Source of the DNA: Cognatundibacterium rugosum
GTDB lineage: Bacteria > Pseudomonadota > Gammaproteobacteria > Burkholderiales > Burkholderiaceae_D
Assembly (NCBI RefSeq): GCF_014284365.1
Contig: NZ_JACOGG010000014.1
Location: forward strand, 1 to 64,000
Length of the DNA: 64,000 nt
Direction: 5' to 3'
The position numbers and the translations under genes were made by a program. Below the pieces are notes generated by a model. The model made no database searches, had not been told where the DNA came from, and was given only the letters and a program-made list of their open reading frames with translations. Every line of letters begins with the position of its first letter. Within the stretch, counting starts at the first letter, position 1. This document shows, in pieces, positions 34,984 to 44,002 of the stretch.

Positions 34984-36056
34984 CGTTCAAATATCTCCCC
35001 TTGCTGATATGCACGTGGACAGTTCTGGCCTACCAATTCCCACAGGGTATTTGGCATCAATCCCTTGCCGCAGCGCGCCGTTGTCAAATCTTCGCGAACC
35101 AGCATACTGCCTGCCGCAATAGGACGGGCGGCAACTACTTGCTGCCGAGCCGCCTGACGGGAGTTCCATTCGCTAGGCTGCGGGCACTTGGCACCATCAC
35201 CCAATGCAAGTTGCAGCTCGCGGATCTGCTTAACCATTTGTGCCAACTCCGCCGGTTCGAGCGACGCCCTGTGATCAGGCCCTGGCATTTTGCGATCTAA
35301 CGTAAAGTGTTTTTCGATAAAGGTTGCGCCACGCGCCACAGCGGCAACGGGGATCAAAATTCCTTCGGTATGGTCCGAATAGCCGACCGGCAGCCCGAAC
35401 ACACGCAACGTATCCATAGCTTTGAGATTGACCTCATTCATCGACGTTGGGTACTGTGACGTACAATGCAGTAGCGTGACACGACCCTGGAGGCTGGCGC
35501 GCCAAGCAGGATCGCTCCAGCCGCGCCAGATGTCGCTGATCTCTGCAGGCTCAGCAGGCGCGTTGAACGCATGGGCAATCACAGCCAGAGCCTGCTCCAC
35601 TTCAGACATCGTTGCCATACCGGTGGATACCACCAATGGCCGTCCCTGCCGTGCGAACTGCCACAGCAGCGGACCGTTTGTCAACTCGCCAGACGGGACC
35701 TTGTAGAAAGGCATATCAAGCTCTTCAAGGAAGGTAAGGCTACCAGCATCAAAGGCAGTTGAGAGGAACTCGATACCCCGTGAGCGGGCTCGCTCACGCA
35801 GTTCCCAATGCCATTCGCGCGGTAGTTCAAGCTTGCGCAGCATTTCGAGCTGCGATTCGGCAACATCGGTGGTCTGTTGTTGGTAGCCCGCCTTCGGCGC
35901 GGCACTCGTCGCTAACTTCTTGGCGTCGAAGGTCTGGAACTTCACCGCGTCAGCCCCCGATTCAGCGGCACTATCAACCAGCGCACGCGCCAGTTCGAGG
36001 TCGCCGTTGTGATTAACGCCGGCTTCGGCGATCACATATACATGATTTGAATTCAT
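34980..36056 (-). CDS. Legionaminic/sialic acid synthase (NeuB/LegI family)
   Basis: 358 residues from the ATG at 36056, which overlaps the PIG-L stop by four bases. The TIM barrel holds VYVIAEAGVNHNGD, KFQTFDA, PSGELTN, LPVGYSDHTEG and EKHFTLDRKMPGPDH; the C-terminal SAF (antifreeze-like) domain spans about 295-350. It condenses PEP with the 6-deoxy-mannose-type diacetamido sugar to make the nonulosonic acid. The surrounding genes point to legionaminic acid rather than Neu5Ac. Confidence 0.9.
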   Translation of the reverse strand: MNSNHVYVIAEAGVNHNGDLELARALVDSAAESGADAVKFQTFDAKKLATSAAPKAGYQQQTTDVAESQLEMLRKLELPREWHWELRERARSRGIEFLSTAFDAGSLTFLEELDMPFYKVPSGELTNGPLLWQFARQGRPLVVSTGMATMSEVEQALAVIAHAFNAPAEPAEISDIWRGWSDPAWRASLQGRVTLLHCTSQYPTSMNEVNLKAMDTLRVFGLPVGYSDHTEGILIPVAAVARGATFIEKHFTLDRKMPGPDHRASLEPAELAQMVKQIRELQLALGDGAKCPQPSEWNSRQAARQQVVAARPIAAGSMLVREDLTTARCGKGLMPNTLWELVGQNCPRAYQQGEIFER

Positions 36057-36736
36057 TCGATCTCTTTCAGCAACATAAAGGCCTCGGCGGCGGTCGCCCC
36101 ACATTGGATGCCGCGCAATTGGGCTTGAGCCCGCAGTGCGACGTCGCTACGTGGGAAAGGAAACGGAGCCATCTCACTGGCGAAGATCGACATGATCTCC
36201 AGTTTCCGCTCTAGGAAGTTCGAGACGTCCACCAACAAGTTAGGTCGGAATCCTGGGTCTTCCGGCTTCACACCAAACTCTGTCTCCGACAAGGTCTCAT
36301 ATGCACGCACGGAGCGGACGGACGGATAGCGGAAAGTCTTGGTGCAGGCCGCGCATGCATCGAAGACTGCAGCATGGTCGCTGTGGGCATCGTTTCGGTA
36401 TGGAACGTACAGCGTGTGAACACCTAGCTGCTTCACTATTGCGCCCAGCGCGCCAACCAAGTCGGATTTAGGCACCCGATCCAACTGCATGGTGGGAAAG
36501 TCCAGACAATGCGTACCAGCGAAGCGGTAGGAGTCGGCGACACGGCGTATCTCGTCTTGACGCGCACGCACGCGCTCCTCTGTGAAACCCAGGGCAGTAG
36601 AGATGCTTGTAAAAATGATCCAATGCACGCTGTCACCGCATGCAATATGCTTGAGCAGCGTGCCACCACAACCCAGCGTCTCGTCATCGGGATGCGGAGC
36701 CACAACGGCGACCACTTTGGCGTTAGGATTGAACAT
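36053..36736 (-). CDS. PIG-L/LmbE family deacetylase
   Basis: 227 residues from the ATG at 36736, which overlaps the legG end by 14 bases. The zinc motif HPDDE is at 15-19 (VAPHPDDETLGCGG), with the third ligand in NDAHSDH. PIG-L enzymes remove N-acetyl groups from GlcNAc derivatives. A deacetylase between LegG and LegI is not a standard pathway step. It might free an amine for reacylation, for instance by the formyltransferase or the GNAT enzyme in this locus. Confidence 0.82.
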   Translation of the reverse strand: MFNPNAKVVAVVAPHPDDETLGCGGTLLKHIACGDSVHWIIFTSISTALGFTEERVRARQDEIRRVADSYRFAGTHCLDFPTMQLDRVPKSDLVGALGAIVKQLGVHTLYVPYRNDAHSDHAAVFDACAACTKTFRYPSVRSVRAYETLSETEFGVKPEDPGFRPNLLVDVSNFLERKLEIMSIFASEMAPFPFPRSDVALRAQAQLRGIQCGATAAEAFMLLKEIE

Positions 36737-37895
36737 GCAGGGGATCCTCAGTCTTCTTAAATAGGGAATCAAAGTCGACTTGCTTAAGCAGATCAACGGC
36801 GCGGGCTTCGCTATACCCATCCCCGTAAGGGTTTATAAGTGTACGCATCCCGATTCGGAACTCCTCGGACGCGATACGGTCAAGAGCGGCGCGAACAGAT
36901 GCCGCGTCACCTTCGCTAAATACCACGTTGCCACCGCACAGTCGGCCACGCTGGCGTTCGCCGAGATTGATCACAGCCAGTCCGACTGAGGCCGCTTCCA
37001 GCAGGCCAGCAGACGAATTACCCACCATCAGCGTCGCGTGGCGCATCAGATTCACGAAAAATGCACGTGCAGTATTGCCATAGAATGTAACTTCAGGGGC
37101 TTGCGCCAGGCCTTGTATCGTGGCCAAGAGTGCAGCATTTCCCGGATCGGCGTTGGGTGTGCCGATCAGCACATGGTAACCGCGTTCGACAAGGATGCTG
37201 ACGGCACCGCGGACGTAGTCAGGAGCCAGTGCCCGCTCCTGGTCGACCGGGTGGAAGATCAAGATAGCAAGCGGAGTGTCGCCCATCGCGTGCGGTTTGG
37301 CACCCACCCCCGTCAGCGTGGCCGCACGGTCCAGCAACGGCTCTGCAACGAACTTGTCAAGTGCAACGCTACCAATTACGAAGACACGCCGTGGATCCTC
37401 GCCAAGGTGGGCGAGACGCCGCGCGTGCTCTTCAATACTAACGAAATGTGCTGTCGACAGCTTGGAGGTCGCGTGACGCACAGGGTTATCTACGTGTCCG
37501 TCAGCAGCGTGATCGCCACCAAAGAAATGCACCGTAGGGATATCGAGGAAGGCACCAAAGGTAGCGCCAATGAGCACATCCTCGCGATCACCAGCGTAGA
37601 TCAGGATATCCGGTTGGTAACCGCGTACCAGTTCCATGGCGCCAGTCAGCAGCCCCGTCGCCGTCTTCAGACGCGAACTTTTGCTATCTCCACTTATAAG
37701 GGTCTCAACCTCAGCGAGAATCTCCATTCCATCCTGACTAATCAAGTCGACGGATCGACCGAACGTTGGTGAAAGATGGGCTCCGGAGACTAGCAACTTG
37801 AATTCAACGTCAGGATCACGCGCAAGGCGCCGATAGACGCCACTCATCAGATCGTAATCTGACCGGATGGATGTCATGCCAAGAATACGTTTCAC
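36723..37895 (-). CDS. Hydrolysing sugar-nucleotide 2-epimerase (NeuC/LegG family)
   Basis: 390 residues of the UDP-GlcNAc 2-epimerase fold, hydrolysing branch. MKRILGMTSIRSDYDLMSGVYRRL opens with the R-x-D-Y pattern typical of NeuC/LegG. YAGDREDVLIGA, HFFGGDHAADGH (in place of E-G of the non-hydrolysing type) and VGNSSAGLLEAASVGL follow. It releases free 2,4-diacetamido-2,4,6-trideoxymannose from the nucleotide sugar. It is separated from the GNAT gene by eight bases. Confidence 0.87.
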   Translation of the reverse strand: MKRILGMTSIRSDYDLMSGVYRRLARDPDVEFKLLVSGAHLSPTFGRSVDLISQDGMEILAEVETLISGDSKSSRLKTATGLLTGAMELVRGYQPDILIYAGDREDVLIGATFGAFLDIPTVHFFGGDHAADGHVDNPVRHATSKLSTAHFVSIEEHARRLAHLGEDPRRVFVIGSVALDKFVAEPLLDRAATLTGVGAKPHAMGDTPLAILIFHPVDQERALAPDYVRGAVSILVERGYHVLIGTPNADPGNAALLATIQGLAQAPEVTFYGNTARAFFVNLMRHATLMVGNSSAGLLEAASVGLAVINLGERQRGRLCGGNVVFSEGDAASVRAALDRIASEEFRIGMRTLINPYGDGYSEARAVDLLKQVDFDSLFKKTEDPLHVQS

Positions 37896-37903
37896 AGCGA
37901 TCC

Positions 37904-38701
37904 TCAGAACAGGTCCGAAATCGCCATTTCGCGATTGATGGCGGCAGCGTCAAAAGATGAGCGAAGCCCGATACCGCCGAACTGATAGTCGAACAACCGA
38001 TTGGGTTCAAGTCCAGAGCTCGCCGAGACCAACACATTAAAGGACGCATCATCAGGGAGAGAAATGAAATCCTCCGAATTCTCCCACCATAGAAGGTCAA
38101 CAGCATCTTGGTGACGCTTGAAGGCGATGCCGTGATCGAAGGTGTAGGTCGCCCCCGGACGAGACAGTCGCCATGCACGGATGAGAGGATCGTTCAATTC
38201 AAGGCTTAGTAGTTCAGTCTTATCAAAGCTGCCAGCTTTGGCCGCAGCCAGCAGAGTAGCTTTGTCGACTGTTGCCACATAGTCGGACTCGGGCAACGTC
38301 CAGTCCAAACGTTTTCTAAAGCCGGGCGTTGATTGGCTATTGGGGAATCCAAACACAAAATCCGCACCACCTTCGGCAGCAATGCGGTAATTCTCTTGCG
38401 CAAGCTGAGTGAATAGTCCGAACTTGCGATGGGATTCAGCCACCATCGTCGTCATTGAGATGTAAGACTGCTTGCGGACGTTACCAGAAGATAACGGCAT
38501 AGGCACGATTGCGTAATGTCCCACCAAGCGGTCGACATCGTAGCATAATGAAACAACAGGTTCACCGTTTGGGTTATCTAAGTAGGCCCATTCCCAGACG
38601 CTACCGATTGCCCTCTGACCAAAACTATTAAAAAAAAGCTCTTCTATCGCCAGGCGATGCTCGAGGAGATCTTGCTTACGTGTAACAGTGAGTATCTTCA
38701 T
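37904..38701 (-). CDS. GNAT family acyltransferase
   Basis: 265 residues. The middle contains ISMTTMVAESHRKFGLFTQLAQENYRIAAEGG (about 96-127), where HRKFGLF is the pyrophosphate-binding A motif of GNAT folds, and FGFPNSQSTPGF. The N-terminal part FFNSFGQRAIGSVWEWAYLDNP is typical of large GNAT proteins of nonulosonate loci. It may acylate the C4 amine (LegH function by another fold) or another position. The substrate is inferred only from the locus. Confidence 0.7.
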   Translation of the reverse strand: MKILTVTRKQDLLEHRLAIEELFFNSFGQRAIGSVWEWAYLDNPNGEPVVSLCYDVDRLVGHYAIVPMPLSSGNVRKQSYISMTTMVAESHRKFGLFTQLAQENYRIAAEGGADFVFGFPNSQSTPGFRKRLDWTLPESDYVATVDKATLLAAAKAGSFDKTELLSLELNDPLIRAWRLSRPGATYTFDHGIAFKRHQDAVDLLWWENSEDFISLPDDASFNVLVSASSGLEPNRLFDYQFGGIGLRSSFDAAAINREMAISDLF

Positions 38702-38758
38702 GTTGATCCTTCTCTCAAGTACAAATTTCTGGAATGAGCAGGTCAGGCCTATTGAATG

Positions 38759-39913
38759 TCATATGGTAGTAACAGATGTAGACACGCTGCTCGGTAAGTT
38801 GACGACACGCGCCTCAAGCCATTCAGCTTGGGTCAGATCACCTTTACGGCAGTGGGCGTAAATCGGCAAGTGGTTCATCAGAGCCCAAATCGGGCGAGTC
38901 ATCACGCCCTTCTCATTGGTGGCTTTGAGCAAAGTATCGCGCTGCTCACGACTGTCGCAAATGACCGCGTTAAGCCAATAATTCGAGCGACAGTCAGCTG
39001 GCTCTGTCACGAATTGGAAGTCGCTACCACTGAAGTGATCTGCATAGCGCGCGGCCAGAGTACGCTTGTTGGCGATGAAGGCTTCCAGCTGTTCAAGCTG
39101 GGCACAACCAAGTGCGGCATTGAGGTTGGGCAGGCGGTAGTTGTAGCCAATCTCATCATGTACATATTCGTAGGGATGAGGTTGCTTAGCGGTCGTCGTT
39201 ATGTGCTTCGCGCGAATTCCCAGAGTCTCGCCTGCCAGAATCATGCCGCCGCCGCCAGTGGTGATAATCTTATTGCCATTAAAACTTAAGGTACCGACAA
39301 CACCTAAGGTGCCGGTATGCCGGCCTTTGTAGAAGCTGCCAAGCGATTCGGCCGCATCTTCGACGAGAGCAAGCTTCCAACGGGAGCAAACTTCCAGCAA
39401 TCCATCCAGATCGGCTGGATGGCCAAAAGTATGCATTGGCAAGCAAGCGCGAACAACTTGATTGGTGTCACGCGTGCGGCACACACCCTCATCGTCTATC
39501 CATGCGTTATCGTCAAGCCAGACTTCGAGCGCCGCAGGCGACAACCCCAAAGTATGGCGATCCACATCAACAAAAACGGGCTCCGCACCACAGTAGGCGA
39601 TGGCATTGCATGTAGCCACAAAAGTCAGCGGCTGCGTAATGACCAGATCACCAGACTTAACCCCAACCAATTGTAATGCGATATGCAGCGCTGCTGTTCC
39701 ATTGACCGTGGCAACAGCCCGAGGGCTGCCAGTGTATGCCCCCATATCACGCTCGAATCGATCCACGTAAGCACCCACGCTGGAGACGAAGGTTGAGTCG
39801 ATCGTATCAGAGACGTAATTCCGCTCCTGCCCGGCAAAAACAGGGGCATGGAGTGGAATGAATTCATCGGTGCGATATTGGTCGCGGACAAAACGGATAA
39901 GGGAATCAAGCAT
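38759..39913 (-). CDS. legC: LegC-like PLP aminotransferase (DegT/DnrJ/EryC1)
   Basis: 384 residues, a sugar aminotransferase of the aspartate aminotransferase fold. The PLP lysine is K215 in FNGNKIITTGGGG and the PLP-binding Asp is D186 in LVEDAAESLG. It aminates C4 of the keto sugar from LegB, using glutamate. The family-typical N terminus IPLHAPVFAGQERNYV matches LegC rather than PseC. It sits four bases after legB. Confidence 0.87.
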   Translation of the reverse strand: MLDSLIRFVRDQYRTDEFIPLHAPVFAGQERNYVSDTIDSTFVSSVGAYVDRFERDMGAYTGSPRAVATVNGTAALHIALQLVGVKSGDLVITQPLTFVATCNAIAYCGAEPVFVDVDRHTLGLSPAALEVWLDDNAWIDDEGVCRTRDTNQVVRACLPMHTFGHPADLDGLLEVCSRWKLALVEDAAESLGSFYKGRHTGTLGVVGTLSFNGNKIITTGGGGMILAGETLGIRAKHITTTAKQPHPYEYVHDEIGYNYRLPNLNAALGCAQLEQLEAFIANKRTLAARYADHFSGSDFQFVTEPADCRSNYWLNAVICDSREQRDTLLKATNEKGVMTRPIWALMNHLPIYAHCRKGDLTQAEWLEARVVNLPSSVSTSVTTI

Positions 39914-39917
39914 AGGC

Positions 39918-40898
39918 TTAGACGTTGTAAATTTCGGTTTTGTATTTAGCCAGATTTTCTGGGCGAGTAAACCAGTCTATGGTTGCCTGTAGGCCAGCGC
40001 GGATATCATACTTCGGTTCAAATCCGGTAAGTTCACGGATTTTCGTATTATCACCCCAAAGACGGAAGACCTCTGATTTACCAGGACGCAAACGCTGTTC
40101 GTCTGCGAGGAACTCCACGTCACTGTTCATCAGTTCACGGATCAAATTGAGGGTATCACCCACCGAAATTTCAAAATTGGACCCAATATTGACCGTTTCG
40201 CCAATCGCTTTATCGCAACGGGCCAGCTCAAGGAAGCCGCGGCAAGTGTCAGCAACGTAATTGAAGTCGCGCGTCGGTGTCACGTCGCCGAGTTTGATTT
40301 GCTTCTTTCCGCTCGCGATCTGACTGATGATGGTTGGAATAACGGCACGTGCAGATTGGCGCGGACCATAGGTATTAAACGGGCGGGCAATAGTCAATGG
40401 CAAATCGAAAGCGTTGAAGAAACTCATCGCCATGGCATCGGCGCCGATCTTTGAGGCACTATAGGGCGACTGTGGCTGAAGTGGATGTTTTTCATCGATT
40501 GGAACATACTGAGCCGTACCGTACACCTCACTGGTGGATGTATGAATAACGCGCTTCACGCCATTATCCAGAGCAGCCTGGCAAATATTGAGCGTGCCTT
40601 TGACGTTAGTGTCCACATAGCTATCCGGTGCTACGTAGGAGTAGGGAATAGCAATCAACGCAGCTAAGTGAAATACAGTATCCACATCTTTGGTGATGTG
40701 CTTGCAGTAATGCGGGTCACGCACATCACCATTTAGCACTTCAATCTCATTCCGGCATTCAACGTCTTCTAACCATCCCCAATAATTAAAGGAGTTATAT
40801 TGAGACAGAGCCTTTACCTTATAACCCTCGCGAACGAGAAGTTCGGTGAGGTGAGAGCCGATGAATCCGTCAGCGCCGGTAACTAAAACAGTTTTCAT
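39918..40898 (-). CDS. legB: LegB-like NDP-sugar 4,6-dehydratase
   Basis: 326 residues, an extended SDR. VTGADGFIGSHL (6-17) binds NAD; the active site has S/T in HTSTSEVYG with E124, and Y146-x-x-x-K150 in PYSASK. This resembles LegB, which turns GDP- or UDP-GlcNAc into the 4-keto-6-deoxy intermediate. It is the first enzyme of the legionaminic route and the first after the regulator gene. The presence of a PtmE homologue favours the GDP-linked substrate. Confidence 0.88.
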   Translation of the reverse strand: MKTVLVTGADGFIGSHLTELLVREGYKVKALSQYNSFNYWGWLEDVECRNEIEVLNGDVRDPHYCKHITKDVDTVFHLAALIAIPYSYVAPDSYVDTNVKGTLNICQAALDNGVKRVIHTSTSEVYGTAQYVPIDEKHPLQPQSPYSASKIGADAMAMSFFNAFDLPLTIARPFNTYGPRQSARAVIPTIISQIASGKKQIKLGDVTPTRDFNYVADTCRGFLELARCDKAIGETVNIGSNFEISVGDTLNLIRELMNSDVEFLADEQRLRPGKSEVFRLWGDNTKIRELTGFEPKYDIRAGLQATIDWFTRPENLAKYKTEIYNV

Positions 40899-40904
40899 TT
40901 TCTA

Positions 40905-41270
40905 TTACGCTTTTCCTGTGTTTGTATCCAGAGTACTTTCAATTTCCTGCCTAAGCTCCTCAATCTCCACTTTAAGCATTTCGTACTCTTCCATCTTCCG
41001 TTGCAAAAAACGCTGTGTAATTGCAGCTTTCTCAACAGCCCCACTCGGAGTAAGCACATAGACATAGCCAAACTTACTCTTGGAGTTAGCAAAGTTTCTC
41101 ATCTTAACCAGCCCCTTTTCTATCAGGGCTTTAAGACAATAGTTCAGTCCACCAACGCTGATTCCCAACATCTGAGCCAATTCGCGCTGCGTGAGATCTG
41201 GATTTTCTTGCAAAATCCGCATCACTCGAAAATAAGTATCTTCTTGCAGTTTTGATTGGCGACTAACCAT
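40905..41270 (-). CDS. MarR-type EPS-associated transcriptional regulator
   Basis: 121 residues. A winged-helix at about 12-85 (ILQENPDLTQRELAQMLGISVGGLNYCLKALIEKGLVKMRNF) is followed by a C-terminal coiled-coil (KMEEYEMLKVEIEELRQEIEST), giving a dimer. Members of this family head exopolysaccharide and O-antigen loci across betaproteobacteria. It is the first gene of the minus-strand run, six bases from legB. Its likely site is the palindrome CTTAAATGTTTAAG at 41305-41318, between the promoter and the start codon, suggesting autoregulation. A basic patch FANSKSKFGYVY marks the wing. Confidence 0.85.
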   Translation of the reverse strand: MVSRQSKLQEDTYFRVMRILQENPDLTQRELAQMLGISVGGLNYCLKALIEKGLVKMRNFANSKSKFGYVYVLTPSGAVEKAAITQRFLQRKMEEYEMLKVEIEELRQEIESTLDTNTGKA

Positions 41271-41304
41271 AGTTTGACGGGATTATGAAATTGAACCAAC
41301 AGTA

Positions 41305-41318
41305 CTTAAATGTTTAAG
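41305..41318. promoter_or_regulatory. Candidate operator of the polysaccharide locus
   Basis: A perfect 14-bp palindrome CTTAAATGTTTAAG lies 35 bases upstream of the MarR gene start, inside its 5' leader. Next to it is a second imperfect dyad (CACAC ... CATTGTAATG ... GTGTG, about 41320-41343). Both could be regulator sites. Binding is inferred. Confidence 0.45.
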
Positions 41319-41398
41319 CACACGCTAACATTGTAATGTGTGACGTTCTGCGTGCGCGAAAACCTGTAAAAAATCTAAAATTTGTACAACTTTGAACA

Positions 41399-41428
41399 AT
41401 TATATGTCGAACAAAACTCACTATGCAA
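41399..41428 (-). promoter_or_regulatory. Promoter of the polysaccharide locus
   Basis: On the minus strand a -35 TTGCAT (41428-41423) and a perfect -10 TATAAT (41404-41399) with an 18-base spacer. The predicted start is about 120 bases before the MarR gene, and the candidate operator lies between. This is the only strong promoter found upstream of the 27-gene run. Confidence 0.55.
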
Positions 41429-41434
41429 TCTTCA

Positions 41435-41790
41435 TACTGATTTGTTTTTTCAACTTAATCATTCAATTATTAATGCTTGGCTAGAAATAGCAAAAAACAC
41501 AATAATTCATATTGCCTGCATTTTAACATTTTATTAGCAATAAACATGTTTATGTAGCAGAACGTGTTCAGAGTAGCTTTTTCTTGAAGTCCAGAATTTT
41601 ACACATTAAACACGTCAATAAAATGACACATATGTTACCAACACCGACAAACTGATAAATCCGTTTGCTAGCAGCATAATTTTGCAATCCTGCTCATCAA
41701 TTGGTAGGATTAGTCCTTTATCAGCGAACGGACACCTGACAGGTGGATCGTGGCGTGAAGCCTGGCTGTGAACTTTAGGATCCTGGACCT
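41435..41790. other. A/T-rich intergenic region upstream of minC
   Basis: About 360 of the 520 bases between the divergent MarR and minC genes. It has no credible ORF and is A/T-rich up to about 41640. A plus-strand promoter candidate (-35 TTGCAA 41682-41687, -10 TAGGAT 41705-41710, 17-base spacer) could drive minCDE. A 13-bp dyad CACCTG-A-CAGGTG lies at 41733-41745. No JUMPstart or ops-like element was found on the minus strand. Confidence 0.4.
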
Positions 41791-42570
41791 ATGCAAAATA
41801 GTCTGACCCGCAAGCCTATAGAAATTAAAATCTCAACTGTTGTCGCCGTAGCAATTTCATTGCATGAGGCTTCAATCCCGGTGTTGACGGCGGCTTTAGA
41901 GGAGATGACGGCAGGTTCGCCGGATTTCTTCGATGATGAGTTCGCAGTGATCGATGTCGAGGCGATTGCGGATCAATCACTGGATTGGGATGCCTTGATC
42001 CCTTTATTCAAGGCGAATGGCTTGAATCCTGTTGCTGTCAGGCATGCCAATGAGCAGGACCATGCGGCTCTGCGCAGCCATGGACTAAGTATCGACGTCG
42101 TGAATAAACCACGCAGCGAGGTGGAAACTACTCTACCGGTACCTGTGGTTGCTGAAGCAGCCTCGCCAGTGCCAGAACCAGAGCCAACGCCAGTTCCCGT
42201 ACCTGAACCGCAAATCATCATCAGAAATAATCCTGCATTAGTGATCGATACGCCAGTGCGTGGCGGACAAAGGATCTATGCCAAGGGTGCGGATCTGATC
42301 ATTACCGCAGTGGTCAATCCTGGCGCGGAAGTGATTGCGGATGGCAGCATACATGTCTATGCCCCCTTACGTGGACGTGCACTGGCAGGTGCAACCGGCA
42401 ATACCGAAGCGAGGATATTTGCACTGACGATGGAGCCGGAATTGGTATCGATTGCAGGCATTTACCGGACTTTTGAGAATGGTTTTCCGGATTTAGCAGC
42501 AAATCACCCTGTACAAGTCAGGTTAAATGGTGACAGTATTGAAGTTTCGTCAGTAAAATCAACTGGCTGA
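41791..42570 (+). CDS. minC: Septum site-determining protein MinC
   Basis: 259 residues. N-terminal MinC_N domain (IEIKISTVVAVAISLHEASI, then two alpha/beta units) to about residue 105. A Pro/Glu-rich linker (VPEPEPTPVPVPEPQ) at about 128-145 joins the C-terminal MinC_C beta-helix (VRGGQRIYAKGADLIITAVVNPGAEVIADGSIHVYAPLRGRALAGATG). MinC inhibits FtsZ assembly away from midcell and is placed by MinD. The C-terminal RGRALAG motif is the MinD/FtsZ interaction region. It starts the minCDE operon. Confidence 0.94.
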   Translation: MQNSLTRKPIEIKISTVVAVAISLHEASIPVLTAALEEMTAGSPDFFDDEFAVIDVEAIADQSLDWDALIPLFKANGLNPVAVRHANEQDHAALRSHGLSIDVVNKPRSEVETTLPVPVVAEAASPVPEPEPTPVPVPEPQIIIRNNPALVIDTPVRGGQRIYAKGADLIITAVVNPGAEVIADGSIHVYAPLRGRALAGATGNTEARIFALTMEPELVSIAGIYRTFENGFPDLAANHPVQVRLNGDSIEVSSVKSTG

Positions 42571-42613
42571 TGCCCTGCTATCAGACATATCGGATAAATA
42601 AAAGGAGCTATTT

Positions 42614-43429
42614 GTGGCAAGAATCATCGTTGTAACATCCGGCAAGGGCGGTGTGGGCAAAACCACATCGAGTGCTAGTTTTGCGTCTGGGCTGGCAATG
42701 CGGGGCCACAAGACCGCCGTCCTGGACTTTGACGTAGGCCTGCGTAATCTGGATCTGATCATGGGTTGCGAGCGTCGCGTCGTCTACGATCTGGTGAACG
42801 TCATCAGCGGCGAAGCCAGCCTGAATCAGGCTTTAATCAAAGATAAACATTGCGATAACCTGTTCATTTTACCGGCCTCGCAAACCCGCGACAAAGATGC
42901 GCTGACTGAAGAAGGTGTGGAACGGGTCTTGAATGATCTGATCAAAATGGATTTTGAATACATTGTCTGCGACTCACCGGCGGGGATAGAGCGTGGTGCA
43001 GTCATGGCCCTGACTTTCGCAGATGAAGCAATCGTCGTGACAAATCCTGAAGTGTCCTCAGTGCGTGATTCTGACCGCATTTTGGGTATCATACAGGCCA
43101 AATCTAAACGCGCTCAGGCAGGCGGTGAGCCCGTCAAAGAGCATTTATTAATCACGCGCTATTCACCAAAGCGTGTCGAAGCTGGCGAAATGTTGTCGTA
43201 TACCGACGTGCAGGAAATCCTGCGCATTCCGCTCATCGGCGTCATTCCTGAATCAGAAGCAGTGCTGCATGCTTCCAATCAAGGTAACCCTGCTATTCAT
43301 ATGAAGGGCAGTGATGTATCCGATGCGTATGAAGATGTGGTTTCCCGCTTCCTGGGTCAGGAAACACCGTTACGTTTCATCACCTATGAAAAACCGGGCT
43401 TACTGCAGCGCATTTTCGGAGGTAAATAA
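42614..43429 (+). CDS. minD: Septum site-determining ATPase MinD
   Basis: 271 residues from a GTG at 42614 with the ribosome site AAAGGAG nearby. The deviant Walker A is KGGVGKTT (11-18), with [11 protein letters not shown] as switch I/Walker A' region and CDSPAG as Walker B. The C-terminal amphipathic membrane anchor is [10 protein letters not shown]. MinD binds ATP and membrane, recruits MinC and is cleared by MinE. The stop is one base before the minE start. Confidence 0.97.
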   Translation: MARIIVVTSGKGGVGKTTSSASFASGLAMRGHKTAVLDFDVGLRNLDLIMGCERRVVYDLVNVISGEASLNQALIKDKHCDNLFILPASQTRDKDALTEEGVERVLNDLIKMDFEYIVCDSPAGIERGAVMALTFADEAIVVTNPEVSSVRDSDRILGIIQAKSKRAQAGGEPVKEHLLITRYSPKRVEAGEMLSYTDVQEILRIPLIGVIPESEAVLHASNQGNPAIHMKGSDVSDAYEDVVSRFLGQETPLRFITYEKPGLLQRIFGGK

Positions 43430-43430
43430 A

Positions 43431-43694
43431 GTGGCTCTGCTTTCTTTTTTATTTAACAGCAAACCTAAAACCGCCAATATGGCGAAAGAACGTCTGCAAA
43501 TCATCATCGCACGTGAACGCACGGAACGTGACGGTTACGATTTCTTGCCAGCATTGCGTGAAGAACTGATTGCAGTGATTTCCAAATACACCAAAGTCAG
43601 CCCTGAAGACATCAAGGTATCTCTGGACAAACAGGGTAATTTAGAAGTGCTTGACGTCAACGTGGTATTACCTGAACTGGAAGTACGTAACTGA
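43431..43694 (+). CDS. minE: Cell division topological specificity factor MinE
   Basis: 87 residues from a GTG at 43431 preceded by GGAGG (43418-43422). The frame extends much further upstream inside minD, but the family begins [23 protein letters not shown]. The N-terminal amphipathic segment, the anti-MinCD helix ([18 protein letters not shown]) and the C-terminal dimerisation strands ([21 protein letters not shown]) are present. A terminator follows. Confidence 0.95.
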   Translation: MALLSFLFNSKPKTANMAKERLQIIIARERTERDGYDFLPALREELIAVISKYTKVSPEDIKVSLDKQGNLEVLDVNVVLPELEVRN

Positions 43695-43710
43695 TTATCC
43701 AGTCCCACTT

Positions 43711-43739
43711 TTTGCAGGCGGAACTAAGCCGCCTGCAAA
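43711..43739 (+). terminator. minE terminator
   Basis: An 11-bp perfect stem TTTGCAGGCGG / CCGCCTGCAAA with a 7-base loop, followed by the T-rich CATTTGTTTC. The U-run is weak but the stem is strong. It lies 16 bases past the minE stop. Confidence 0.75.
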
Positions 43740-44002
43740 CATTTGTTTCACGCCCACGACTATTTCATACCCTGTTGCAATACTGTTCGGATTCTGCGAC
43801 GGTAAATATTGCAAATTCCCAAACCACAACGTATGCTGTCGCGTAACAATTCATCAATTGCAATGATCATCGAATAAAATTATGGCAAATACTGCAATTT
43901 GGATGAGAACTGCAGAAGTCCACAATTTTGATATTTTGTAATTGCATTCGTTATAATGATATGTATTGGCCAATTCAAGCCGGACTTTAACGGTAATTAC
44001 TC
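43740..44002. promoter_or_regulatory. Intergenic region with promoter of the response regulator
   Basis: 263 bases without a credible gene. A plus-strand promoter candidate has -35 TTGATA (43928-43933) and -10 TATAAT (43952-43957) with an 18-base spacer. Several TTGCAA/TGCAAT words recur in this A/T-rich stretch. No further structure was identified. Confidence 0.55.

Noticed and set aside
41271-41790. JUMPstart/ops element or small RNA before the polysaccharide locus
   Set aside because: I looked for GGCGGTAGC and a JUMPstart-like block on both strands and saw none; only the promoter, palindromes and A/T-rich DNA are evident.
43311-43430. A longer N terminus for MinE from the upstream in-frame ATG
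   Set aside because: It lies inside minD, and the family start is at the GTG 43431 with a proper ribosome site.
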